In this document: positions 24,601 to 27,685 of the stretch, one piece after another | Position numbering within the stretch: the first letter of the stretch is position 1 | Layout of the letters: the number at the start of each line of letters is the position of its first letter | Source of the DNA: Dimargaris cristalligena | Lineage: Eukaryota; Kickxellomycota; Dimargaritomycetes; Dimargaritales; Dimargaritaceae | Direction of reading: 5' to 3' | DNA: 30,762 bases | Assembly: GCA_027576995.1 (NCBI GenBank) | Contig: JANBQC010000333.1 | Span: 1 to 30,762 of the forward strand | The notes under the pieces: model-generated | What the model saw: the letters and a program-made list of their open reading frames with translations, nothing else | What the model was told of the DNA's origin: nothing | Database searches by the model: none | Program-made: the position numbers and the translations under genes

Positions 24601-27422
24601 GACAACTGGCTATTTGGAAGACCGGCTGTGCGTTTGTGATTCTGGCCCCCGACTACCCCGCTGAACGGCACCAGCTGATATTGGAAGATACGCATGCAAT
24701 TGCCGTTATGGGCAAGGCCCCCAACCTTTCGACATTAAATGCACTCGGATTGGGGGTCTCTACGCTACCGTTTAACATTACTGCGCTACTTGCCGATAGC
24801 CCGACTGGCGCATACCCATCGCCAGCCATTGACCCCTCCCATTTGGCTGCAATCATTTACACGTCGGGTTCGACTGGTATCCCCAAGGGTGTAATGCACG
24901 AACACCACGCTTTAGCCAACCACTGGCAGGGCATGGCCAGTATTACAAATATAACGCCTGGTACCATTACCCCAACCCTCGTTACCCCCACCTTTGACGT
25001 GTCTCTGTCCGAGATATGGACTACACTGTCCTTTGGCGGTACCCTTCTGGTAACCCAAGGCGAGTACGAAGGTGCCCTTGCCCAGGCCACACGGGCCTGC
25101 TGCACCCCCTCTCTGTTATCTGGTTTTGACCCCATCAATTTCCCCAACCTGCGTCAGGTCATTATCACGGGTGAGCCAGCCAACCAAGGAATAGTGAATA
25201 AATGGGCCGACTCGGTTGACCTCATCAACTGGTACGGTCCTACCGAAGTGGCGTGTGGATCCCACTGGACGCGGCTCTATTCCACTGACTCGGTAATCCC
25301 CATTGGCACTCCACTACCTAACGCTACCGGCATTATTCTCGACACCCATATGAACCTAGTCCCTGTGGGTGCCATAGGCCAGCTCTACTTGGGCGGTCGT
25401 GGCCTGGCCCGTGGCTATCTCAATCGCCCTGAACTTACGCAGGATAAATTTATTCATAATCCGTCCACGGATGAGCGCATCTATCAGTCGGGTGACCTGG
25501 CCCGCTGGCTACCTAATGGCCAGATTGAATGCCTCGGCCGGATCGATAATCAGGTGAAGTTACGGGGATTCCGCATTGAACTAGGGGAGATTGAAAGTGC
25601 CCTGGAGCGTCACCCCACTGTGAATCAGGCTTGTGTTGTGATCCAGGACGAGAACCACTTAATCGGCTACGTTGTTCCCCCTTCTAGCCAGATGGCCGCT
25701 ATCATGGACTCTCTGCGGACTCAGCTTCCTTACTACATGGTACCCTCCGTTCTGGTGGAACTTGTCGAATTGCCACTGACCCGGGTGGGTAAAGTGGACC
25801 GCAAGGCCCTGCCCAGACATATTTTTACGGCCAGTAGTAACAACCACGAGGCCGTACAAGTCAGCCCGGCCGAAGCCCGGCTTATTGGTTTAGTTGCCGA
25901 AACTCTCCGGATCGATCCGAGCGGTATTCCACCAGCGGCCACTTTTTTCCAGGTCGGCGGTAATTCCCTTTCGGCCATTCAATTGGTATCCCGCTGCCGT
26001 CGCCAAAACCTCCACCTGGCCCTGGTGGATATTAGCCGGTCCAACACGATTGCCTATCTTGCGGAACTTATTTCAACCCTACCCGATTCCATTGAAGTGT
26101 TGTTAGGAAATGACCTTGGTACGGCTGATTCGGGAACAGGGGTTGTTCGACTTACCCCGCCTCAGTTGGAGCTTTTTGCCCTCCAACTGGCTGACCCCCA
26201 CTACTTCCCGTTACCCACCGTGTTTGAGTCCCGCACACGATTTACTGCTCAACAGTGGCAGGCCGCCTGGGCCAAGGTGGTGCGGCGCCACGATATGCTC
26301 CGGGCCTGCTTCCAGTCCCTCAATGGGGGAACAGCGGTCAAGATTACCGATTTGGCTGACCCTTCACCCACCTGCTTCCAATACCACCAATTGAACAATA
26401 TTTATGATGCCCTGGCCCAACTCAATGAAGTTAATCACCAGATTAATTTCGAAACTGGGCCGATTTCTCAGGTTCGGGTGTTTGACATCAACGATGTTCA
26501 ATACGTCTACATTGCCGTTCATCACCTGGTCTTTGATTATCTGTCCGTCCAAATTGTTCGGGAAGACCTTTCGGCCTTCCTATCCGACCAGACTCTTGAG
26601 CCCACAACCCTGTCGTACAAGGCGTGGGCTGACCATCTCTGGTCTTTGGCCCAGACCACTGACCCAAGCAACATTGCTTTACCCACATCAGCCGCTCCAT
26701 TACCTTTAGAGCTTCCTGTGGATGACATGAGAATTACCAACGAAACCCGGGAGCGTGCGGTAGGACTAGTTGACCAGAGTGTTACACGTCAGCTTATTAA
26801 CACTGTTGCCAAACAGCTTGGGGCCACACCAGTTGAGCTGATCTTGACGGCCCTAGTATGCGCCTACAACCGCCATTTCGGGTTTTCCCAGATGGATATG
26901 GCATATTTAAGTCACGGGCGCAAGGATCCCCGTGGCCAATGCGACGTCTCTCGAACAGTAGGATTCTTCGCCTGTCAGTTCCCCCTGGTTTTCCAATGCG
27001 CTTCGAATGGCGACCTAGTGGACACCTTACGTGCCGTCCAAGCTACGTTAAGCACGGGCGTAGACAACGGTTTCCTATATACCGTAGTCAAGAATCTACA
27101 TTCCTTCTCCAATGACCAAATCGAACTCAAGCAGCAGTTTGATGCACAGCCCCAGTTCGGTTTCACGTATTTGGACGACATGGCCGTCCGAACTTCTTCC
27201 GACTTGTATACTCTTCTGGTTGAACGGCCTGCGATGCTCAATGACTTACACACTGCAAAGAGCCAAAACAAATACCCATTTGTACTCGACTTCGCGGCCT
27301 GGAACACCACCGGGGGGTTGGAACTCATTACTAATTTCAACTCGAAACAGTTCCGAATGGATACCATTAGCAAATTTATTGCGCGTTGGAAAGAATGTCT
27401 ACTTGAATTATCCCGCATTTAA
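3642..27422 (+). CDS. Giant multimodular non-ribosomal peptide synthetase (7926 aa, single exon)
   Basis: This enzyme activates amino acids as adenylates, loads them on phosphopantetheine carriers, epimerises some and condenses them into a peptide. Seen: five A domains with a TSGS/TTG loop (residues 417-422, 2950-2955, 4488-4493, 5552-5557, 7074-7079), the YGPxE core and the A10 lysine; five carriers with GG(D/N)S (Ser790, 3325, 4856, 5920, 7442); C domains with HHxxxD(G/A) at 1461, 4009, 5081 and 6602; E domains at about 845-1295, 3375-3840 and 5965-6430. A further A-T-C block (1774-2795) is decayed. The start is the first ATG after an in-frame TAA at 3582-3584, with A at -3 (ACACCATGT). The stop is TAA at 27420-27422. 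No signal peptide or membrane segment is apparent, so it is probably cytosolic. No intron is needed anywhere. The family is certain; the product is unknown. Confidence 0.97.
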   Translation: MYSPVDPNDNTRVCMPAVPIDYQPAADLPLGKPHQYGTGYASWLHPLPLPASVGGGQLDPTPPCQMALALLLSRYHRQPGVAFAHWTGPIGEGEAAGHQLNLVLSQVKPDLPLDVSIMQEVKPVNSPGSTSHVAEVILHVDNPWPSKNHRTFLPADYVGQLSESDADPSTAAILIATAARLMVSCEQHHDQVRITVTYPRTQYHGPAVAEFALQLGTILSGVMEALGRDQPVLVRDIPWVSDNERTRLMEFSRMNETVQPVGLPVHCLFSQCAQRYPHHLALAYGPDEWTYSQLDQVTSNLARVLVEEYGARPEVRFAIFIPKSAAFNITMLAIFKSGAAYVPIDPDYPIERIRYILKDSDALLAIATSSTYDYLPAESTATTLVMDSYIHHSQNLDVPPFTPNPSNSNDLAYMIYTSGSTGQPKGVLVEHGGVASLVADPYLAEDFGPGKRTIQGMSVVFDAFLVDTLRTLCHGGTLIVPGDNILDDMRTLTSGSFVPSFVARLDPDDYPNLELIGMAGEPITPEIQTNWAHRCRMVNYYGPSEATIYSHSVEIGSDHDITIGKPIRNTFCFIVDDQLQLVPVGVPGELLIGGIGLARGYQNLPELTQAKFISNPYGPGRVYRTGDQARWLANGTIDFLGRIDNQIKLRGYRIELEEIESVSGHFPGLKQCVASVKHDTLVLYASPTDLDQLALLSYLKKRLSKQMVPGLVVLVTEFKTTVSGKLDRKSLPPIDHLLGGPSSTDSTMSKVTAPQSDSERDLCQIWAQVLHLDPDRISTTDHFFRIGGDSISAILLVSKGRQIGYQLAVPLIYQYPELRQLAQHTEKFSSHLANVNAAYQEQVQGAVTLTPIQRWFSAIGLRNPHHFNQSFTLNINPKASLSLTTISDALVALANHHDILRARFKPSDDGWLWVQAIPTARAMPADFLVLEETVSSENYVGFILRVQSSLNLTAGPVLAVALIHDPDSKSQPRLFITIHHVLVDLIAWRILIEDLNTLLRGASLPPKSLPFQVWASQLDDYAATLSADIWPTQLNSDKPVPDIRVRLPPPELDATRTQAARLSTSFEFDSESTYPLLFQLSAQLRVTPRDLLLAAFTHAFATTIGLDQVTFCMEGHGREPWLSDQDISRTVGWFTALYPLVLQVQPHQPLLDLLRHTKEALQQIPMKGFPYSLLKYMPGVSVEERAKLEAKTPASLDVQFNYFGRFSNTGGDLSDDLLSIEWSDYFGLHDFAPQDKVIYDINPMPTVVGDCLRLIMEFNPLVYCRSIVDEIMAQWRQNLVQLASEMNQSQSISVEPLLTRYDFAHLQPSTSEFQEIIDDLCHRHIPLDQVEDVLPCIALQGGLLTGLSTDASAYLVQLTVKFNGPLNADRLLQAWQAVAQQNTALRTVFLESSSKQSRGYIQAVLRSCPTAWTVSDQPLKSLDEFLAQNRQRGFTLQEHMIRNFVFPTVDNQVHDVIITFHHSLCDGWSLPLLFQAWMEAYHHPNLEASSPSVPFSSIIQCVSELNSDSAQAFWGSYLKDAPKTPAPLLSPGYIGLPGWATYLTGINLSKTQLTQCSQMFGVTLATLFRAAYALVLGSLLDQDEVVFGVTLSGRNLGLPGIERTIGPCTNTLPSRVRLDHQLIADWLQTLHQGQVAMIPFEHSVLTDITKWASTDHSGPLFQTIMGFENFPELVADPTHSLVLSDLRTDEFTEYPLAIDFIESSNGIKAKVFYDTSIYSEESVSQIVDMVQFVLTWILVADINTPMDQLALASPPSNSRLHVDQESRRSTTTPAPPLLNDIWNNSLLDSSDHLALDSKAHSLSYSQLDQLAHSLAVQSSQFGLAPHPTVVAVVDSVEHLLVCLVSAIKMGAQFLPLASPFTITQLTACSKAVGAQIVWLTSTDIEHVCPYLDNGIAAVGIPDSFDHIISEPRATCLLTQPSGLQDPSLAFASRSDSTDCAVSIIDSPCIQQTLASTRTFVDSKRQYILDSSLDLDSPQSIWFTLSCLTSQATISAPDSPIHKSSESSPCHVIAGDSLSHGSVLGDRLILFDLKGDTWPHVESLDKSTDTCLAFIESIFHGHRRITPKQLASRSLPAMDKPLNGGYALDVLGKHGHPSPPGVVGRLAFLGTSFPYYPASSKQSVLGYRDAADIVHILGPASQRVAIKHRQVHLGTLVRALSKAGAQSPRYLVLSHDRLVVLVSNASEADLIGIKTTMTPPTIPAALVPDEIISTNAFPHVTDLNDQLLPHFAIAYLVTLPTRSAQSLSDSEWWLTVVVNELYASANHTLACSNDTAPLISTSRIPLAQLDLLQYRIYQKFGIAVGLGELVKHTEIRTLASIIQDIIKQAEVEESPDFTVNDTYIPPLKASLLHTQKSTTSHQQRVWSLSRLGNPSSAFHHHCTIISKILLQLEEVQQTIDHLTIIFESLRCRFLSVRGVLTCHVLPRVSIRVTEHQLPSSQVFNGDQFDVHAPQFDLNQGVLVQLDLYQWPTDTVYNNSSVIVIRVHEILGSTSEFEKFVHALTNQLVGHSRSLPDVQFTRVCSTGEPTKVDFDYWATLLQNPPVELSLPTDRPRPLLPSFLCDLAETEVEGRLFEAIQVQASNESVKEYGIWSSLFSTFMLRLTGQTDLIMDINGPDVGNSDTSAAMATLSELRGPLRVNGILPLDFSELAERLIRQLRDSRPHVLPSTDDIVTHLSPEGQHRISGLSHVSVVFHHHIVPRDNSTLHCTRSLSPWTMFPYDLQLVVDFHDLVPMCQLRFNQSLFNVDTANRLLHNFLAYAHSVVVAHQPWSTTSLVCPTEATLILDKFALGSPNPITEENPCLSLLDLFFGMAQKYPNRVATEIGNDTHTYTQLTWRVLGMVERLRRANVQPRDKVGVIVSNHPDTVMCMLAVWGVGAVYVPVDSKHPIARQKYIVETAGCTCMANASGTNTEWREAITIDDLIDSIKSTTTAASLHPIQPTELAYVVFTSGSTGLPKGVMVEHRSLLNIISNPTLEMLRQPGTRIMNGMAAGFDGFFLNTLLPLCYGCTLVFYGDNLPGTLKTVHQTILLPSVISTLDPQDYTNLTSLVVGGEHIPRELASQWSAVTTFYNIYGPTEATIACLFTEVRPSGCIPIGQPMADYECYILDSNLQVVPIGAVGEICIGGVGVTLGYINRPDLNLNKFVANLFTGHGKIYRTGDLGRWLPDGQVVCLGRMDSQVKLRGFRIELDEIRSVLMRQPGVQDCAVFIQDQFLVGYVFPDSTSSENVLRASAADQLPSYMVPSYILSLPSVPLTNNGKCDTQFLQNHFAGHLATQRQQVPLADSSSEWDQPLSILMQSLGEVLGLPMNQINPDLTFVKIGGDSISAIQVSSKCRQLGFTLPISALLGSGPLRDATKKLSPTSPAIDVTGQSQSVEYHTKFPLTPIQQWFFDHPWSNPNHFNQSFALELTRPLTVTGLDSALLRLINCHDMLRCRFTHQVGDNSGQWSQQIEPPFVKLPIPIVESNISSSDLPRQLNSVQSSLDITQGHHLAAGLITLSDSENYTPASKGSRLTSISPPFKGQLLFLTIHHLVVDLVSWSVVLEDLAQILDGQPPVLQPLQFSTWATELVDWVKIETSNANPSHPHETPQASFLPLAELDCLALNTQANTQCQSVTFDPVLSEALLQPDTTHIQPLELMLAGLFQALHFISQAPSITVFNESHGRHPWQSNLDPSRTVGWFTSIYPCRAEVGDGTTLIDYLKQAKQALHLSSGPRGLQYGLQQLLHRPQSTSSDEYPYSPMDVCFNYLGHTTSSGTLSMHGRAPWTLRPELTTNLAICDPSELRAQVLEVVGLPTSGGLTFMVYYCPQVIPTSVIASLLDHVRQSLKDIVQYLDLSHHPSLWIPLDFPSLNTTLPELAKLEAELTTVGLSAHEVEDLYPMLPMQQGMWTATAKDPTEYLVQMAFTVTGVSNSKQLQDATQAIVNHHTILRTVFVTSWCNYCCQGVQVVTREPRFGWNIVNEWSDFGAFSEENFLQVNLARGFQPNEPLLRIFVKQMAPDSFRYLLTIHHSLIDGWSIGIMLDQLRSHLQGNVELTSNSATSFHEYVSYLHNSDKKEAEAFWKDFLRGVEQPTELCLPKPPSAPHSRKADLLFTLFPDAGQLHQVARHAGVTPYTIIRAAWSLLLSRYTDQTDVVFGNTVSGRALPLPGIESLLGCFINTVPFRVSLKSEMSVIELVTMIHQRSQMMIPFEHLHLSNINEWVDDEVHPSDMFNTLLVYENYPGTGLESLGHSVTFTDKTFLESTDYPLAVIAQVENNQLSVNLNWSTPAFDRWYMVTLSHHLTTLFSDMVSALANSNGYISIKDLSLLSTNETTLVTEQLARPHLAIDFEMCVPDLFTQTAHSVPDTNAVEFNDSQWTYQDLHIRSVNLSHRLLLHGIRRETPIGLIIDRVPSTIAAYMGVGLAGAAIVPIDPAFPSDRIHYMVNDCGIQLLLTNTADQVRLDAIRQALPHVELQTIDPWLLPPGIPCNELPALPNVRPTDLSHILYTSGTTGRPKGVQLEHRVMANFVQQVESTIGITSGLRLMQNMALTFDCALLEIFTGLCKGATLVLRTDLLDTLPRVDALVATPSVLASLDPRKYPGLKMIIAAGEALPRQVTERWSHHCRVFNMYGPTECFVCHAVEIRPGEPVTIGHPVPNTECYILDRYLQPVPPGVPGEIYVGGICVTRGYVNLPELTRERLLPNSFTGQGYIYRTGDTGRWLPNGTVEYFARRDDQVKIRGHRVEPQEIEAILLSYPAVQSAAVVINSGKLYGFVSPKSVPVGSLKSHSSSRLPPYMIPQALFAFDLLPSTTNGKTDKRALVDLLTQLNALSSGRSITRPRNPTEAQIVKALSQTLDIPTEDIDMYDSFFQLGGDSISAIRFSSLCRDFGLHVPISQIFKCSNFAELAEFVAEQSSITLSQGSHPLTDYQPFTLVDDGDLSPTTLESLIQEAASQLNIDPLNITDILPVSSLQQGFLVSTLKDPSAYMVQESFGISGPLDFDRLQRAWHRVAQQHGILRTKFIQPRTISKHTFLQVVTGHCDVEWSVHTETSHNDWPRIEKEYFAADRQRGFAFNGPLLRIGLYTPLATEVTQTLGFLTFHHALLDAWSQNIIMSELIDLYQGAVLGPATQFTGYMQHLQSLDQSQLQKFWRFNLDGAKPTPAIQFPIHTNERILCEYGNHRFTFSTPLPTLNTFCRQQRITLNSLLRGVWALTLARYLGESDEVTFGVLTSGRNVPVPGIDGMVGMCINTLPFRASLGLDTPVVDFIQRLHLQSGELTASEQCSLLDILKWGQVNPEDKLFDSLVVYDNIPATTTVTTNPEIAFELRDGQNFTEYVYTVSCTDSGDNLDCYLLFKSTHCDSTYAHYLTRFLDHCLSMIVTQPTCALRELMVIPADEAQLIHGWSQGPVRNYSQRHELAYQLFTQNLLTRPGAIALEATDQQFTYAEVYHRSCCIALTLQQSGFKPGTHSALLFPKSADFIFSYIGTLMAGGICIPMDVSNAVDRLLYTFSVLDEPWLLTTTRHFNLFEDHVRGSANRFCLVDTIDPRRIITNTFQPDSSRTTLDSAYIVFTSGTTGRPKGIPVRHESLVNFILTSCETTQLDSNSRILQTMNISFDGCLIGVFGAFHCGGTLVLQDGDILDTLARVNTCILISSMLSIVDAKSYPNLKTVFTGGEAVPIQVAHKWCKHVRLFNFYGPIEITITSHIDEIQSTRSVSIGRPLANIQGLILDDQLRPVPIGVSGELCIGGIGVSTGYWKQPELTAKSFIPNPYGPGCLYRTGDLVCWLSSGKVQFISRKDFQVKLRGYRIELGEIESTASLMEGVTNAIACINQQQLVLYIAPSSVDTVALKIQIASKLPQYMVPSFIIPLDCIPITTVGKADRKALQARPLPLEITDEAVDIETLSPVFLLMREALADTLKIGAQRITPSASFLRLGGDSISAIQYANRCKRLGLQLSVADILKHTQLSTMEQYAHLVDSENTALIQYLDPVGPIPLTAVQRYALKEYQLINQFNQSMLLKCRQTLTRTALTRTLISLMTHHDILRIRLESSNSQWQQRVLPLPTDTASWPSQFLSFEEVTLTLNEYPAWASQKQRNISIEQGPVVVCGLLTLDGEQHVYLTIHHFAVDFISWRIILEDLEVLLTNQNLPAKTMSFREWATKVHTYAQTISDSDWPVYPTIADSIPLDYPLSSASCQSVPPQVTYHTFELQRAPLGLALSDALYTEVAPTTGVSTQEFLIASLLLSLQVTFGISVIELELEGHGRRPWDSTIDISRTVGWFTSIYPVMFDLNQAPTYLAAGHNLRALALAKQRMRSIPDHGFPHSLQRYLKGTLPLASPSIDRISPQALGKSSADWNRVTFNYSGRFEQLEAQDAFWCPRHIEMGWADYWNKDEVFSRALSVACDYSVDEGLVLSVMYSNELHRASTIQRLVDQWRISLEELIFECKAAPAPSIVTASDFSSARLTEADFAKMVQDDLPTLNLALADIEDIYPCLPVQEGLLFATLQDPAAYMVQLGYTVKGQLNIGRFHWAWDQTAQEHSILRTRFLTASGCNADKNLQVVAKDFNAHWLIRSWEGGQIDILCEQFFLGERSSGFALDRPWIRFGLFRMAPNVHKFLISAHHALLDGWSIGLLLQSVQCNYSGNQLPQAVTYRDFVDHILELSNGEVEQFWTQQFAGVEEPSLLVQAHHHPAFSSIQPSDTEFYGMVQRSAQNVGQINSYISNHGVTLSSLLRVAMAVVLHRHTGSTDPIFGVVVSGRNILLPGVENIVGACINTIPCRVALGSNPSVRDTLQAVYSTSTRAHGFEHCRLTDIHRWSGLSHERLLFNTLLVLENYPENSENPDLPFQLEPDSFWDPTDFPLAVIAHTQGDKLQFRVAYRSLDFTSEFVNSFADHFVAALSTLLTVDAGNPITDTQILPTSERAQLLENWATNPRHTPRALAHDLFEQQCERTPHLTALIHNGQQYTYAQLDMTANRLAHSLALKAPCGSDRIVALIADNCPELIIGQLAIWKTGCAFVILAPDYPAERHQLILEDTHAIAVMGKAPNLSTLNALGLGVSTLPFNITALLADSPTGAYPSPAIDPSHLAAIIYTSGSTGIPKGVMHEHHALANHWQGMASITNITPGTITPTLVTPTFDVSLSEIWTTLSFGGTLLVTQGEYEGALAQATRACCTPSLLSGFDPINFPNLRQVIITGEPANQGIVNKWADSVDLINWYGPTEVACGSHWTRLYSTDSVIPIGTPLPNATGIILDTHMNLVPVGAIGQLYLGGRGLARGYLNRPELTQDKFIHNPSTDERIYQSGDLARWLPNGQIECLGRIDNQVKLRGFRIELGEIESALERHPTVNQACVVIQDENHLIGYVVPPSSQMAAIMDSLRTQLPYYMVPSVLVELVELPLTRVGKVDRKALPRHIFTASSNNHEAVQVSPAEARLIGLVAETLRIDPSGIPPAATFFQVGGNSLSAIQLVSRCRRQNLHLALVDISRSNTIAYLAELISTLPDSIEVLLGNDLGTADSGTGVVRLTPPQLELFALQLADPHYFPLPTVFESRTRFTAQQWQAAWAKVVRRHDMLRACFQSLNGGTAVKITDLADPSPTCFQYHQLNNIYDALAQLNEVNHQINFETGPISQVRVFDINDVQYVYIAVHHLVFDYLSVQIVREDLSAFLSDQTLEPTTLSYKAWADHLWSLAQTTDPSNIALPTSAAPLPLELPVDDMRITNETRERAVGLVDQSVTRQLINTVAKQLGATPVELILTALVCAYNRHFGFSQMDMAYLSHGRKDPRGQCDVSRTVGFFACQFPLVFQCASNGDLVDTLRAVQATLSTGVDNGFLYTVVKNLHSFSNDQIELKQQFDAQPQFGFTYLDDMAVRTSSDLYTLLVERPAMLNDLHTAKSQNKYPFVLDFAAWNTTGGLELITNFNSKQFRMDTISKFIARWKECLLELSRI
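3774..4376 (+). other. NRPS N-terminal remnant: C-terminal half of a condensation domain
   Basis: Residues about 45-245 lie before A1 and resemble the second lobe of a C domain. The stretch LLSRYHRQPGVAF matches the 'LLxRYTxQxDVVFG' region, and the segment ends in the usual C-to-A linker (DIPWVSDNERTRLMEF). The first lobe, with the HHxxxDG active site, is absent, so this part cannot catalyse condensation. Truncated or inactive N-terminal C domains are known in some fungal NRPSs. Alternatively, upstream exons could encode the missing lobe, but the frame closes at TAA 3582-3584 and I see no C-domain motif upstream. Confidence 0.7.
4431..7526 (+). other. NRPS initiation module A1-T1-E1
   Basis: A1 (residues about 264-735) has YTSGSTG at 416-422, NYYGPSE at 539-545, YRTGD at 623-627 and SGKLD near 724. 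Mapping onto the GrsA pocket gives the tentative code D-A-V-S-G-A-Y-I-Y-K, for which I recall no clear match. T1 carries GGDSISAI with Ser790. E1 (about 845-1295) has LTPIQRWF at 849, HHVLVD at 979-984, EGHGRE with Glu1114, SRTVGWF at 1128 and FNYFG at 1200. These are intact epimerase motifs, so residue 1 of the peptide is predicted to be a D-amino acid. Confidence 0.92.
7614..8906 (+). other. NRPS condensation domain C2 (intact, follows an E domain)
   Basis: Residues about 1325-1755. The domain opens with VEDVLPCIALQ (near 1330-1340) and keeps HHSLCDGW at 1461-1468, the full HHxxxDG active site. It sits after E1, the place of a DCL-type domain that joins a D-configured donor to an L acceptor. 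Its own neighbours downstream (A2*, T2*) are decayed, so the nearest live acceptor carrier is T3. I infer that C2 forms the first peptide bond using the aminoacyl-T3 about 1000 residues further on. Confidence 0.88.
8961..12026 (+). other. Decayed A2*-T2*-C3* unit kept in frame inside the NRPS
   Basis: Residues 1774-2795. An A-domain framework is recognisable (LSYSQLDQLAHSL; IKMGAQFLPL; PPGVVGRLAF; a YRD-x-A stretch where YRTGD belongs), but no TSGSTG, no YGPTE and no A10 lysine are present. The carrier-like segment PLAQLDLLQY (2284-2293) has Ala or Gln where the phosphopantetheine serine should be. The C3* part starts with SHQQRVWSL at 2359, contains LPTDRPRP, and reads HEILGST at 2486-2492 where HHxxxDG belongs, so the second His and the Asp are lost. 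All three activities are predicted absent. It has no stop or frameshift, as expected because four live modules lie downstream of it. Confidence 0.88.
12045..15161 (+). other. NRPS module A3-T3-E3
   Basis: A3 (from residue 2802) has FTSGSTG at 2949-2955, NIYGPTE at 3072-3078 and YRTGD at 3157. A10 reads NNGKCDTQFL, with Lys3260 kept but the rest unusual. The tentative pocket code is D-G-L-I-V-G-I-I-A-K, a hydrophobic pocket suggesting an aliphatic residue. T3 has GGDSISAI with Ser3325. E3 (about 3375-3840) has LTPIQQWFF at 3384, HHLVVD at 3531-3536, ESHGR with Glu3662, SRTVGWF at 3676 and FNYLG at 3746, all consistent with an active epimerase. With the preceding unit dead, A3 probably supplies residue 2, in D form. 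Confidence 0.9.
15243..18311 (+). other. NRPS module C4-A4-T4 (no epimerase)
   Basis: C4 opens with VEDLYPMLPMQQ (from about 3875) and has HHSLIDGW at 4009-4016. A4 (about 4332-4810) has YTSGTTG at 4487-4493, NMYGPTE at 4609, YRTGD at 4693 and TNGKTD with Lys4795. The tentative code is D-C-L-V-I-A-M-V-C-K. T4 has GGDSISAI with Ser4856. A typical fungal T-to-C linker (QPFTLVDDGDL...) follows directly, so this residue (number 3 in the predicted peptide) should stay L. Confidence 0.9.
18414..22931 (+). other. NRPS module C5-A5-T5-E5
   Basis: C5 opens with ITDILPVSSLQQ and has HHALLDAW at 5081-5088, so the glycine of HHxxxDG is Ala5087. A5 (about 5396-5880) has FTSGTTG at 5551-5557, YRTGD at 5758, VGKAD with Lys5860, and NFYGPIE at 5674-5680, where the usual Thr of YGPTE is Ile. 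The tentative code is D-G-I-I-F-G-F-I-T-K, again hydrophobic. T5 has GGDSISAI with Ser5920. E5 has LTAVQRY at 5977, HHFAVD at 6104-6109, EGHGR with Glu6241, SRTVGWF at 6255 and FNYSG at 6341. Residue 4 is predicted D. Confidence 0.9.
23004..26081 (+). other. NRPS last extension module C6-A6-T6
   Basis: C6 opens with IEDIYPCLPVQEGLL and has HHALLDGW at 6602-6609. A6 (about 6915-7400) has YTSGSTG at 7073-7079, NWYGPTE at 7196-7202 and VGKVD with Lys7384. Its A8 core reads YQSGD at 7281 instead of YRTGD. The tentative code is D-V-S-C-I-T-W-C-G-K, unlike the other four. T6 reads GGNSLSAI with Ser7442 and differs from the GGDSISAI of the other four carriers. The module should add residue 5. Confidence 0.9.
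26139..27419 (+). other. NRPS terminal E-like domain with altered catalytic motifs
   Basis: Residues about 7500-7926 form an E/C-superfamily domain, opening RLTPPQLELF at 7503, with HHLVFD at 7627-7632 and SRTVGFF at 7770. Compared with the three internal E domains it has SHGRKDP preceded by Leu7756 where EGHGRE has its Glu, FTYLD where FNYLG has its Asn (Thr7842), and Val in place of Trp after the HHxxxD helix. It runs to the C-terminus, and no thioesterase (GxSxG), reductase or canonical C-type terminal domain follows. It may release or cyclise the peptide, may be a relic epimerase, or the release enzyme may be encoded elsewhere. Confidence 0.8.
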
Positions 27423-27554
27423 CTATGCTATTTATCTTTTGGCAGTGTACTGTATGCCTGAATTGTAGTTTGCCAAGTAGATAATATTATCTGTGCCGAT
27501 TCAGGCCACTGTTCCTATATTACACCCCAGGCTGTATTATATATTTGATTAACT

Positions 27555-27584
27555 AAAGGCCTCCTTTGGTGCATTAAAGCCTTT
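27555..27584 (+). terminator. Possible 3' processing region of the NRPS transcript
   Basis: About 130-160 bases after the stop, AAAGGC (27555-27560) can pair with GCCTTT (27579-27584), and the loop contains the variant poly(A) signal ATTAAA (27573-27578), followed by a T-rich run. This is a plausible 3' end, but fungal polyadenylation signals are loose and the site is not proven. Confidence 0.3.
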
Positions 27585-27664
27585 TTATTAGGACATATCC
27601 TTATAACAGCAGACTTGCCAGTTGAAGCACCCAACTATTATACCAAGCTAGATAGCTACAATGT

Positions 27665-27685
27665 GATAGTCTATGTTAGACTATC
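27665..27685. repeat. Perfect 9-bp inverted repeat with 3-base loop
   Basis: GATAGTCTA (27665-27673), TGT, TAGACTATC (27677-27685). It abuts the left edge of repeat copy A and lies 243 bases after the NRPS stop. It could be a hairpin in the 3' region, the end of an element, or a palindromic protein site. Copy B has no equivalent. Confidence 0.6.
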
